Shown here one piece after another: positions 1 to 7,591 of a DNA stretch of 64,000 nt. The position numbers and the translations under genes are program-made. The notes under the pieces were generated by a model. That model did not search any database. It was not told the origin of the DNA and worked only from the letters and a program-made list of their open reading frames with translations. The DNA comes from Candidatus Hydrogenedentota bacterium (GTDB lineage: Bacteria; Hydrogenedentota; Hydrogenedentia; Hydrogenedentales; CAITNO01). The DNA lies in contig JAGPFE010000001.1 of the NCBI GenBank assembly GCA_018056705.1, forward strand, positions 124,001 to 188,000, given 5' to 3'. Position 1 is the stretch's first letter, and every line of letters starts with the position of its first letter.

Positions 1-432
1 CGCCCCATCCGGCACGACGGCAAGGACTTCGGCATGCCGCCAGTCGGAGACGTTAGCACTCATCTCTGACTGTTGCACGGCTATGCGTTTATTTTCGGCG
101 TCCTGGAACTCCACCGTCACGTACGCGCCAGCCCCGTTTCGGGTCACCGGGCTGCATACCCGGGCTTCAAAAGCGATCAGGGAACCGGGAACAGGATTCC
201 GCAACACGTGGATATAGCGGGGCCACTCCGGCGGAACCGTCTCGGGAACAGTGATGGAAAAATACGAAATGCCCTTTTCCTCACCAGATCCGGCCGTGAC
301 GCCGTCTTTTCCGGTGAAATGCCAGGAGAGATCTCCCAGCCGGAGTTCCTCCAATTCCACGGCCAGGGCGGCTCTACCCAGGCACGCGCCAGCAAGCGCG
401 ATTGTTATCCCCCACCGGATAAGTCGCGTCAT
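1..432 (-). CDS. Secreted protein, N-terminal part only (runs off left edge)
   Basis: Only the first 144 codons lie in the window and the frame is open to base 1. The start is ATG at 432-430, preceded on the minus strand by GAGAGAGGGA. Residues 1-24 look like a Sec signal peptide (MTRLIRWGITIALAGACLG, then RAALA and mature VELEEL). The visible mature part is beta-rich with few hydrophobic runs and reads like a carbohydrate-binding-type sandwich, but no family can be named with confidence. It is divergent from the GH42-like gene at 629, about 200 bases away, so a role in secreted glycan use is a guess from context. Confidence 0.7.
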   Translation of the reverse strand, partial: MTRLIRWGITIALAGACLGRAALAVELEELRLGDLSWHFTGKDGVTAGSGEEKGISYFSITVPETVPPEWPRYIHVLRNPVPGSLIAFEARVCSPVTRNGAGAYVTVEFQDAENKRIAVQQSEMSANVSDWRHAEVLAVVPDGA

Positions 433-523
433 GAACCTGTCCCTCTCTCAGTTCCGGCCAGGTCGCTTCTCCCGGGACGTTAACGGGCCCGCGGGATCGT
501 TCGTTTTATCTGCGTCAGCCGAA

Positions 524-553
524 TTGGCCGGAAAAAACGCCAGACGCTAGAAT
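524..553 (+). promoter_or_regulatory. Probable sigma-70 promoter for the GH42-like gene
   Basis: TTGGCC at 524-529 and TAGAAT at 548-553 are 18 bases apart. A transcript starting near 560 would give a leader of about 70 bases to the ATG at 629, which favours that start over the GTG at 569. Confidence 0.45.
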
Positions 554-628
554 AACGCATTAACCCGTGTGGAGTCCATACGCATTTATCGTCAACGCTC
601 GCGAAGGGCAGGGCAAAGGTTTTCAGGC

Positions 629-3118
629 ATGCACGCGATCCGGGCAGGTTTTTTGAGCAATACGGGACGTATGTCCTTGGCTTTCGGCATGGTGGTGATG
701 CTGGCACTGTCGCCAGGCTGGGGGCTTGCCAACGAATACGAAGCCGTGTGGCCCGGAACCCCCATGTTTTCCCCAGCGGACGCGCTGAAAGTCAGCGCGG
801 ACTTTCCAGAGTCCTGGGATACGTCCGCCCCGGTGATCATTACCTGGAATGTCGTGGCCGATCACGCTTTCCTGAACAGTGGCGCCTTGCTGGAGATCCT
901 GGACAACTCGGGAAAGGTTGTTCAAAGCCAGGAGTGGCATGGAAATATCGTCGCCGGTCAAAACGCGTTTCCGATCTCGTGGGATGCCAGTACCGCGGCG
1001 CCTGGAACCTATGTCGCCCGTCTAACGCTGGATTACTCCGAGGATCTGCCGCTGTTCCGGGCGGTCATACCGCTGGAACGGGTCAGCGCGGCCGCGCTTC
1101 GGGAAACCGCGCGGGAGGCGGCAGAACAGGTGGCCACCATCCGCCTGCAGGTAGAAAATGAAACGGAAAGCGTGACACGGACCGCCGAACGGATTCGGTT
1201 GCGGACCATGGATCTCGCCCAGGTCCGCTTCAATGAAGCGGTAGAACTGGGGCTATGGCGCCGGGCCCACGAACTGACACGGTACATGAGGGAAACGTTA
1301 CGGACCCTGGCCGCGCGCCTGTCCTTTTCAGTCGGTCAGACGGCGGAGGATCTTCAATCGTCGGCCCCGGATGAAGAAGGATGGGTTGGACTGGCCCTGG
1401 ATACCTCGTCTCCGGATGCCGCGATGCGGACCCTGGAACTGGCCCGTGATCTCGGCATGCGTCATGGCCTGCTGGCCGTGGACGCCCTGCCGGATGCCGC
1501 GAATGAACCGTTCAACCCCGATCGGGTGGCCTCCTGGCTGACCCCCATCCTGGATCGCGCGGATGTCCTGGGGATTTATCTCGTTCTCCAGTTCGATCAG
1601 AATCAGTTGGCCGCCTGGCTCGGTGGGCAGTTGCCAGAAGCCATCGCGGAGGGTTACGCGAACCTCGCCGTGGATGGTTTCTGCGAGGCGCTGAAATCCC
1701 GGATGCGCGCGGTGGCCGCGGTTGCGCGACCGTACCAGGCCCGTATTGCCGCGGTATCCGTGGCCACGTGCCCGGAAATGAAGTTTGATGGGGAATCCAT
1801 CCGGAACCGCTTCGTGGATGAGGTGAAAAAACGCTATGAAGACGACCGGCAGTCTCTGAACCAGGCGTGGCGGTCGCACCTGGCCTCATTTGACGAAATT
1901 ACCATATGGGGCGAGTACCCGGAACATGATTATCATCACAAGCGGGCCTTCAAATACGACTGGCAGCGCTTCCATCAGGGATTGATCGCGGAACGGCTGA
2001 AAGATATTGCCGCCGCCGCCCGGGAGTCCTTCCCCGGGATCCCGGTTACCGTAACCCAGAACGACGAGGTCCTGGAAGCGGAACCGATTACGCGTCCCTG
2101 CCGAACGGATCTGGACGACATTTTTGACTGGACGGCGTACGTGTCCAGCCTGAAGGCGGACAATGCTCCCTACGCGCTGGATTATCCGCGGATGGAAGCC
2201 ATTCCTGCGGCTATCCGGGCCACCGCTCCTGAAAAACCGCTGGTCAACCTGGGACTGGAAGTCGATTTCCAGAACCTGCCCCTGGAAAAACGGGCGGATA
2301 TGGCCCGCGTGCTGATTCTCGATACCCTGCTGAACGACGTGACGGGCGTGGTGATCCCGGTTGCCGCGCAATCACCGGAAGTGCTGGAAGGGGCTGCCCT
2401 TGCCGCCCTGGACATCCGCTGTTGTCCGCGCGTGCCGGTTGCGTTCCGGGAGGCTCCGCTTGAGGTAGGCGTTCTTTTCAGCGAATCATCCAAGATTTTC
2501 GATGATGGCGAACCTCACCTGCGGTCCGCGCGGTTCGCGTTCGAAGGGACCACTTTCATCGGGGCCAAGGTCGGATTCATCAATGAACACAGGGTAGCCG
2601 AAGATGGCCTGCCCCCCTTGCTTGCCCTTGTGTTGCCGGAAACCCCCGCCCTGCTGAACGTGACGTTTGATGCCCTCGCCTCGTACCTGGATGCCGGTGG
2701 AGCCGTAGCCAGGCCGGGCACGCCCATTCCGTACGATGAACGGGGGCATTCCCGCGCAGATGTCCTGCTGAACACCGGAAATACCGTTTACGTGCGGGGA
2801 CTTAACCTGCCCACGGAATACCTGCATGCCATGGATGCCCTCCAGACCCGGGGCGCCCTTCCCCGTTTTCCCCGTCCGATCAACGGCTACGGGTATCCGC
2901 TGGAAGGCGTGAAGTCCCGTTTCGTCCGGGTGGATAACCGTGGGTGGTTGTTCGTGCTGAACATGCGACCGGAACCCGTGCTGTGTAACCTCGACGGTGG
3001 ACAGCAGTCCGGTATGGATGTCCTGACCGGTACCCAGGTGGATTTCCCGCGGGTGCTGGAACCCCTCCGGCCCCTGCTGATCCGCCTCAACGATGCTGGG
3101 GTAACAATCGAAAACTGA
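629..3118 (+). CDS. Secreted GH42-like (TIM-barrel) protein with beta-sandwich and helical N-terminal part
   Basis: About 829 residues from ATG 629 (AAAGG nine bases upstream); a GTG at 569 in frame would add 20 residues. Residues 1-34 form a signal peptide (MVVMLALSPGWGLA before NEYE). Residues 45-140 resemble a FlgD/Ig-type sandwich (WNVVADH..., PISWDASTAAPGTYVARL). Residues 150-235 are a long charged helix, probably coiled coil. From about 245 a barrel-like domain follows, with FVDEVKKRYEDD and LNQAWRS, a pattern common in GH42 beta-galactosidase-like enzymes; a Rossmann-like segment and a small C-terminal sandwich end it. The acid/base Asn-Glu pair usual in clan GH-A is not clear (CPEMKFD is the nearest), so activity is uncertain. 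It precedes ispG by 11 bases. Confidence 0.7.
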   Translation: MHAIRAGFLSNTGRMSLAFGMVVMLALSPGWGLANEYEAVWPGTPMFSPADALKVSADFPESWDTSAPVIITWNVVADHAFLNSGALLEILDNSGKVVQSQEWHGNIVAGQNAFPISWDASTAAPGTYVARLTLDYSEDLPLFRAVIPLERVSAAALRETAREAAEQVATIRLQVENETESVTRTAERIRLRTMDLAQVRFNEAVELGLWRRAHELTRYMRETLRTLAARLSFSVGQTAEDLQSSAPDEEGWVGLALDTSSPDAAMRTLELARDLGMRHGLLAVDALPDAANEPFNPDRVASWLTPILDRADVLGIYLVLQFDQNQLAAWLGGQLPEAIAEGYANLAVDGFCEALKSRMRAVAAVARPYQARIAAVSVATCPEMKFDGESIRNRFVDEVKKRYEDDRQSLNQAWRSHLASFDEITIWGEYPEHDYHHKRAFKYDWQRFHQGLIAERLKDIAAAARESFPGIPVTVTQNDEVLEAEPITRPCRTDLDDIFDWTAYVSSLKADNAPYALDYPRMEAIPAAIRATAPEKPLVNLGLEVDFQNLPLEKRADMARVLILDTLLNDVTGVVIPVAAQSPEVLEGAALAALDIRCCPRVPVAFREAPLEVGVLFSESSKIFDDGEPHLRSARFAFEGTTFIGAKVGFINEHRVAEDGLPPLLALVLPETPALLNVTFDALASYLDAGGAVARPGTPIPYDERGHSRADVLLNTGNTVYVRGLNLPTEYLHAMDALQTRGALPRFPRPINGYGYPLEGVKSRFVRVDNRGWLFVLNMRPEPVLCNLDGGQQSGMDVLTGTQVDFPRVLEPLRPLLIRLNDAGVTIEN

Positions 3119-3129
3119 GAGGCCCCTTT

Positions 3130-4404
3130 ATGGATTTGTCCCAGTTGATCCAGTTTCATCCGGTACCATCCCCCCGTGGGGACACGGTTCCCGTGCGGAT
3201 AGGTAACGTGATCATCGGGGGTGGACATCCCGTGGCCGTGCAGACCATGACCAACACCGATACCGAAGATCCAGAATCGACCGCGCGCCAGGCCGCGGAA
3301 CTGGTTCAGGCCGGGGCGGAACTGGTCCGGATCACCGTGAACACCCCCCGGGCTGCCCAGGCCGTTCCGGAGATCCGGAAACGACTCGATGACCGGGGTA
3401 TCCGGGTTCCCCTCGTCGGTGATTTTCACTACAACGGCCACCGCCTGCTGGAAAAGTACCCGGAATGCGCGCGAACACTGGATAAATTCCGGATTAACCC
3501 GGGAAACGTGGGAAAAGGCACGGCCCGGGATGAACAGTTCAACCAGATCTGTGCCGTGGCCAGGGATCTCGGAAAACCCATCCGGATCGGGGTGAATGCC
3601 GGATCCCTGGATGAAGACCTCGTGCGGGAACAGATGACCTTGAATGCCCAGAAGGACCTGGGGAGAAGTTCTGAGGAAGTGCTGAACGCCTGCATGATTA
3701 TTTCCGCCCTTCGTTCCACGGAACTGGCCCTGGCCGCCGGGCTGACGGAAAACCAGGTTGTGCTCTCGTGCAAGACGAGTTCACCGGCCCACCTGATCGC
3801 GATCTACCGGGAACTGGCCCGCCGCAGCCGTCAGCCCCTGCATCTGGGCCTGACCGAGGCCGGCATGGGGAGCAAGGGGATCATCTGGTCCACCGTGGCC
3901 ATGGGAGTTCTGCTGGCGGAAGGCATCGGCGACACGATCCGGGTGTCTCTGACGCCCGAGCCGGGAGGTGATCGCTGCCAGGAAGTGTATGTAGCACAGG
4001 AAATGCTGCAGTCTCTTGGCATCCGTCGATTCTTCCCATCCATAACGTCGTGTCCTGGGTGCGGTCGTACCACGAGCGTCGCCTTCCAGGAACTGGCCCA
4101 AACCACGAGGGAATACATCCGTCAGCGGTTACCGGAATGGAAAACCCGCTGGCCCGGCGCGGTTTCCATGAGCGTGGCCGTAATGGGATGTGTCGTGAAT
4201 GGCCCGGGCGAGTCGAAGGCGGCCAATATTGGCATCAGCCTTCCAGGAAATGGTGAGCATCCAGTGTGTCCCGTGTATATTGACGGCCGGAAAGCCTTTT
4301 CCCTGGGAGGAGACTTGGAGACAATCACCCGGGGGTTTCTGGAGGCGCTGGAATCTTACGTATCAGCGAAGGCCGAAGCGCGACAGACTGTCGCGCCCTC
4401 CTGA
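3130..4404 (+). CDS. ispG: 4-hydroxy-3-methylbut-2-enyl diphosphate synthase
   Basis: IspG (GcpE) converts methylerythritol cyclodiphosphate to HMBPP in the MEP isoprenoid pathway, using a [4Fe-4S] cluster. The 424-residue product has the family's N-terminal barrel (GGGHPVAVQTMTNTDTED, VRITVNTPRAAQAV, GDFHYNG, FRINPGNVGKG) and the C-terminal ferredoxin-like domain with the cluster ligands in SCPGCGRT and MGCVVNGPGE. The length fits the two-domain bacterial form rather than the longer form of plants and chlamydiae. The start ATG 3130 follows GAGAGG. It lies 11 bases after the GH42-like gene, so it may be read through from there, although the functions are unrelated. It converges on the next gene with 7 bases between the stops. 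Confidence 0.97.
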   Translation: MDLSQLIQFHPVPSPRGDTVPVRIGNVIIGGGHPVAVQTMTNTDTEDPESTARQAAELVQAGAELVRITVNTPRAAQAVPEIRKRLDDRGIRVPLVGDFHYNGHRLLEKYPECARTLDKFRINPGNVGKGTARDEQFNQICAVARDLGKPIRIGVNAGSLDEDLVREQMTLNAQKDLGRSSEEVLNACMIISALRSTELALAAGLTENQVVLSCKTSSPAHLIAIYRELARRSRQPLHLGLTEAGMGSKGIIWSTVAMGVLLAEGIGDTIRVSLTPEPGGDRCQEVYVAQEMLQSLGIRRFFPSITSCPGCGRTTSVAFQELAQTTREYIRQRLPEWKTRWPGAVSMSVAVMGCVVNGPGESKAANIGISLPGNGEHPVCPVYIDGRKAFSLGGDLETITRGFLEALESYVSAKAEARQTVAPS

Positions 4405-4411
4405 AAAGTGA

Positions 4412-7078
4412 TCAGGGAATAAGTGGCCTGGCGTCGGCACCATCTGGAATGCCATCGCCATCCGTGTCCCTGAGGAGCGGGCTGGTCTCTCCCGCGTCGG
4501 TCATACCGTTCCGGTTCCGGTCTTCCATGCCGTCCGGTATGCCATCTCCGTCGGTGTCCGAGGACGTCCAGTCCGTTTCCGACCGGTCGCGGATGCCGTT
4601 GCCGTCACGGTCTTCCAGGTCGTCCGTCAGGCCGTCACCATCCGCGTCCAGGGATTCCTGCCCGGCGGTTGTCAGCCACCGGATGACAGCCAGGCTGCAG
4701 CCAACCGCTTCGGTGTCTCCCGTCGAAACGGCATTGAAAAAGGTGGACGAAGATACCAGCGCAATCCGACCATAACCTGCCCTGAACAACAGAAAATCCC
4801 ATAAAGCGTCGCCGGTGGAAGAAACCAGGGCATGTCCCCGCCAACCGGATGGGCTGGCGCTATCCGGCGACGCGGCACGAAACCACCAGTCGCCCTGCCA
4901 TCGATCGTTCCAGCGTTGAACGGCCAGCAGATCCCCCACGCGCATGATGGTGCCACCAGGGGAATCTAGAACAACGTCAATCCCCATGGCTAGCAGCTGT
5001 TCCCCCAGAATGGCCAGTTCTTCTTTCTTATAACCCCGTCGGGCGACCAGCAGCAGTCCTTTTCCAGGGGTAAGCCAGTTCATCAGGTACGCGACGGGCA
5101 CCAGGCCTTTTGAAAATGCGTCAAAATCGGCGATCAGCAAATCCGCCTGGTCCAGTTCGGCCTTTCCGATCGCTCCCGTGTACAGGATATTACGCGCGTA
5201 AAAGGGAGAGTCTTCGAGCATTGGCGACAAAACGCGGGTAAAATGTTCCGGCGCGATTTCATCCCGGCTGAAATTCCACAGGACCGTTCTGGATCCCGTG
5301 GTTTTACCACTTATCGCCACTGAAACTTTTTTTATTTTTATTGATTCAAGATCATCTTTTTTTAATGATATGAACAGGTTTCCATTTTTATCTGAAAATG
5401 CGGGTTCAACCCCAATGTAAACCAACCCGGTGCCTCGTCCTGAACTGGGATGGAACAGGATCTCCGGCGTATCGGCAGAGATGTTCCACGAGACATCGCC
5501 TGCGCATTCCACGTGTACCACCTGAAGTTCCCTCCCTACCACCATGTTCCGGAATGTCAGATGAGAGGGAATAACGGTTGTTTTTATTGATTTTTCAATC
5601 TTTTTATCTTTTTCGGGCAAGTTTTCCTTGTCAGTAAACGGGAAAATACCTGTAACCTGACCCGATGAAAATGACACGAGTGGCCGGTAAATTGACTGCG
5701 CCAGATCGATAGCCAGTAACTGGTTTCCCGCACCCACCAGTACGTGGTTATCCCACCAGGCCAGGCTTCGAACGGGCCCGGGAACAGGATACCTGGCTTG
5801 TGTTTCGCCTCGCCCTTCCCGGGTTCTTTTTTCCACATACCTATCGGATCCGACAAACAGCGCGTTTTCCGTTTCTGCCACTGCCATGGCGGTATAGGGG
5901 GATTCGGCGCGCTGGATCCTTTCCAGTTCCAGTCCCAATTCTGGATCACCATCTGGTTCCAGATGCCAGGTAATCCCGTTGAAGTAATAGTCCCCTGTTC
6001 CAGGTACGGCGGATACCAGCCACAAAAAGCCATTAACACCCGTTTCAATGCCCCGGCAGGTACCATGGAGCACCAGGGGTTGAGAAATTTTTCCCCCTTC
6101 GGGATCAATCCCCCACAACAGCGTGACGCCTTCCGCGGGAGTTCCGCCAGCCTTGCGTCCCCGCCAGCATGCCAGCAGGGTTCCATCCGGAAGGGCGTGT
6201 AACGTGCAGGGTGTTCCGGGTTCGGCTTCATACTGATCGGGGATGGCCAGGAAAAGCTGGTTAGCCGCTGCCGTTCCCCTGGAAAACACGTCGATCCTCA
6301 GTCCCCTGGGAGCGGGCATAGTCAGGACGGCGATCCGCGCCACGCCTGCTGGGCGCTCCGCCAGGGCCGCCGCCAGCGGTTTTCCGCCCAGTTCCCATCG
6401 ACTGCCGGCGATGCCCGTCGCGTGCTCGTACCCTTCCGGTGAGGGGTGGATGCCCTCCAGAAGTTCAAGAAAGTACTGGGGCAGCGTGTCGTCCTTCCCC
6501 GTTATCGTTTCAAAAGAGACGGGAATAAACGGGAATTCGCGTTGATCTCCGGACAGGAGAAGTGGAATCAGTCGGCACGACGGGGGCGGATCCACGGCCA
6601 GCAGGTCCGACTCACCTTCGCGGGCGTCAAAACGCGCGATGGACATGAGCGGTTCGGGGAAACACGGCTCCGGGTATAACACGTCCCGGTCAGGACCGCT
6701 GACCACGAACCATCCCGGATCCGCCCGGAAGATCCCGGGAGATCCAACAAGAGCGGGTCGCTGATCTGGCAGAATGGTTCGTCCGGGAAGCAGGTGGGGG
6801 CCATTCACGATGCCGCCGTCAGCAAGGTCTACCACGGCTATTTCCGTTTGGACGGCAATTTCCGGAAGGGCATACGTGGTCAGCACGACCAGGGAGAGAG
6901 AACGCGCCCCTCCCCCATTTTCCGGCTGACCAGGGACCTGGGCATTGGCGATTCCACCCAGCAGTGCCGCCAGCAGTACCATATGGCACGGGAGTCGCCG
7001 GCCTGTTTTCAGGATCTGACGGGCCTGGCCTGACGTATGACACGCGGTCGGGTTTGATTGTGGCCTGGAGTCGATCAT
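4412..7078 (-). CDS. Large secreted protein with C-terminal calcium-binding (thrombospondin-3-like) repeats
   Basis: About 888 residues from ATG 7078; the frame is open further upstream but that part is antisense to ogt. An internal ATG at 6981 begins MVLLAALLGGIANAQ, and the hydrophobic signal core preceded by KTGRRLPCH fits better if translation begins at 7078. The N-terminal half has repeated short beta motifs like a propeller (for example LVVLTTYALPEIAV, WWDNHVLVGAGNQLLAIDL). Around residues 640-800 is an alpha/beta region (LLIADFDAF, GKGLLLVARRGY, RIALVSSSTFF). The last 80 residues carry Asp-rich calcium loops: DADGDGLTDD, DRDGNGIRD, DTDGDGIPDG, DRNRNGMTD and DTDGDGIPDG. A secreted surface protein is likely; the function is unknown. 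Confidence 0.72.
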   Translation of the reverse strand: MIDSRPQSNPTACHTSGQARQILKTGRRLPCHMVLLAALLGGIANAQVPGQPENGGGARSLSLVVLTTYALPEIAVQTEIAVVDLADGGIVNGPHLLPGRTILPDQRPALVGSPGIFRADPGWFVVSGPDRDVLYPEPCFPEPLMSIARFDAREGESDLLAVDPPPSCRLIPLLLSGDQREFPFIPVSFETITGKDDTLPQYFLELLEGIHPSPEGYEHATGIAGSRWELGGKPLAAALAERPAGVARIAVLTMPAPRGLRIDVFSRGTAAANQLFLAIPDQYEAEPGTPCTLHALPDGTLLACWRGRKAGGTPAEGVTLLWGIDPEGGKISQPLVLHGTCRGIETGVNGFLWLVSAVPGTGDYYFNGITWHLEPDGDPELGLELERIQRAESPYTAMAVAETENALFVGSDRYVEKRTREGRGETQARYPVPGPVRSLAWWDNHVLVGAGNQLLAIDLAQSIYRPLVSFSSGQVTGIFPFTDKENLPEKDKKIEKSIKTTVIPSHLTFRNMVVGRELQVVHVECAGDVSWNISADTPEILFHPSSGRGTGLVYIGVEPAFSDKNGNLFISLKKDDLESIKIKKVSVAISGKTTGSRTVLWNFSRDEIAPEHFTRVLSPMLEDSPFYARNILYTGAIGKAELDQADLLIADFDAFSKGLVPVAYLMNWLTPGKGLLLVARRGYKKEELAILGEQLLAMGIDVVLDSPGGTIMRVGDLLAVQRWNDRWQGDWWFRAASPDSASPSGWRGHALVSSTGDALWDFLLFRAGYGRIALVSSSTFFNAVSTGDTEAVGCSLAVIRWLTTAGQESLDADGDGLTDDLEDRDGNGIRDRSETDWTSSDTDGDGIPDGMEDRNRNGMTDAGETSPLLRDTDGDGIPDGADARPLIP

Positions 7079-7591
7079 ATGGATGCCGCCAACTTTCTTT
7101 ATCATACTCCCCATGGCCCTATTTACGGCCTGATTGGTCCCCGGGGTCTGCGTCGCCTGGTGCTCCCGGATCCGGAGCGCCCATTGCGTCCCTACATGCT
7201 GCATTCCCGTCCGAATCATATGCTGGGCCGACGATTGCACGACCTGCTGGAACAGTATTTCGCGGGGATCGTCACCGGTTTCGATGCAATATCCCTGGAA
7301 CTGGAGGATGCCACCGCCTTTCAGGCGCGGGTATGGCAGGCCACAGCGGCCATTCCATTCGGCGCGACCGCGTCGTATAGCGAACTGGCCGGAATAATTG
7401 GACAAAGTAAAGCGGCCCAGGCAGTCGGCCAGGCATTGAAACGGAATCCTGTTCCCATTGTGATTCCCTGTCATCGGGTGGTTTCCGCTTCCGGTAAGCC
7501 CGGCGGATTCAGTGCTCCCGCCTTCTGGAAAATCCTGCTGCTGGACCTGGAACGTTCAGCGTTGGCGGGGAAACGTGGGAGTGACCATTAA
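7079..7591 (+). CDS. ogt: Methylated-DNA--protein-cysteine S-methyltransferase
   Basis: This is a suicide DNA-repair protein that takes O6-methyl from guanine onto its own cysteine. The 170 residues include the active-site motif PIVIPCHRVV near residue 129 and the helix-turn-helix/recognition region IPFGATASYSELAGIIGQ with SKAAQAVGQALKRNP. It is the single-domain Ogt/MGMT type without the Ada N-terminal domain. ATG 7079 has GGAG eight bases upstream; a TTG at 7058 in frame is the alternative. It is divergent from the calcium-repeat gene, whose best start abuts this one. The C-terminal four bases overlap the end of the toroid gene on the other strand. Confidence 0.95.
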   Translation: MDAANFLYHTPHGPIYGLIGPRGLRRLVLPDPERPLRPYMLHSRPNHMLGRRLHDLLEQYFAGIVTGFDAISLELEDATAFQARVWQATAAIPFGATASYSELAGIIGQSKAAQAVGQALKRNPVPIVIPCHRVVSASGKPGGFSAPAFWKILLLDLERSALAGKRGSDH

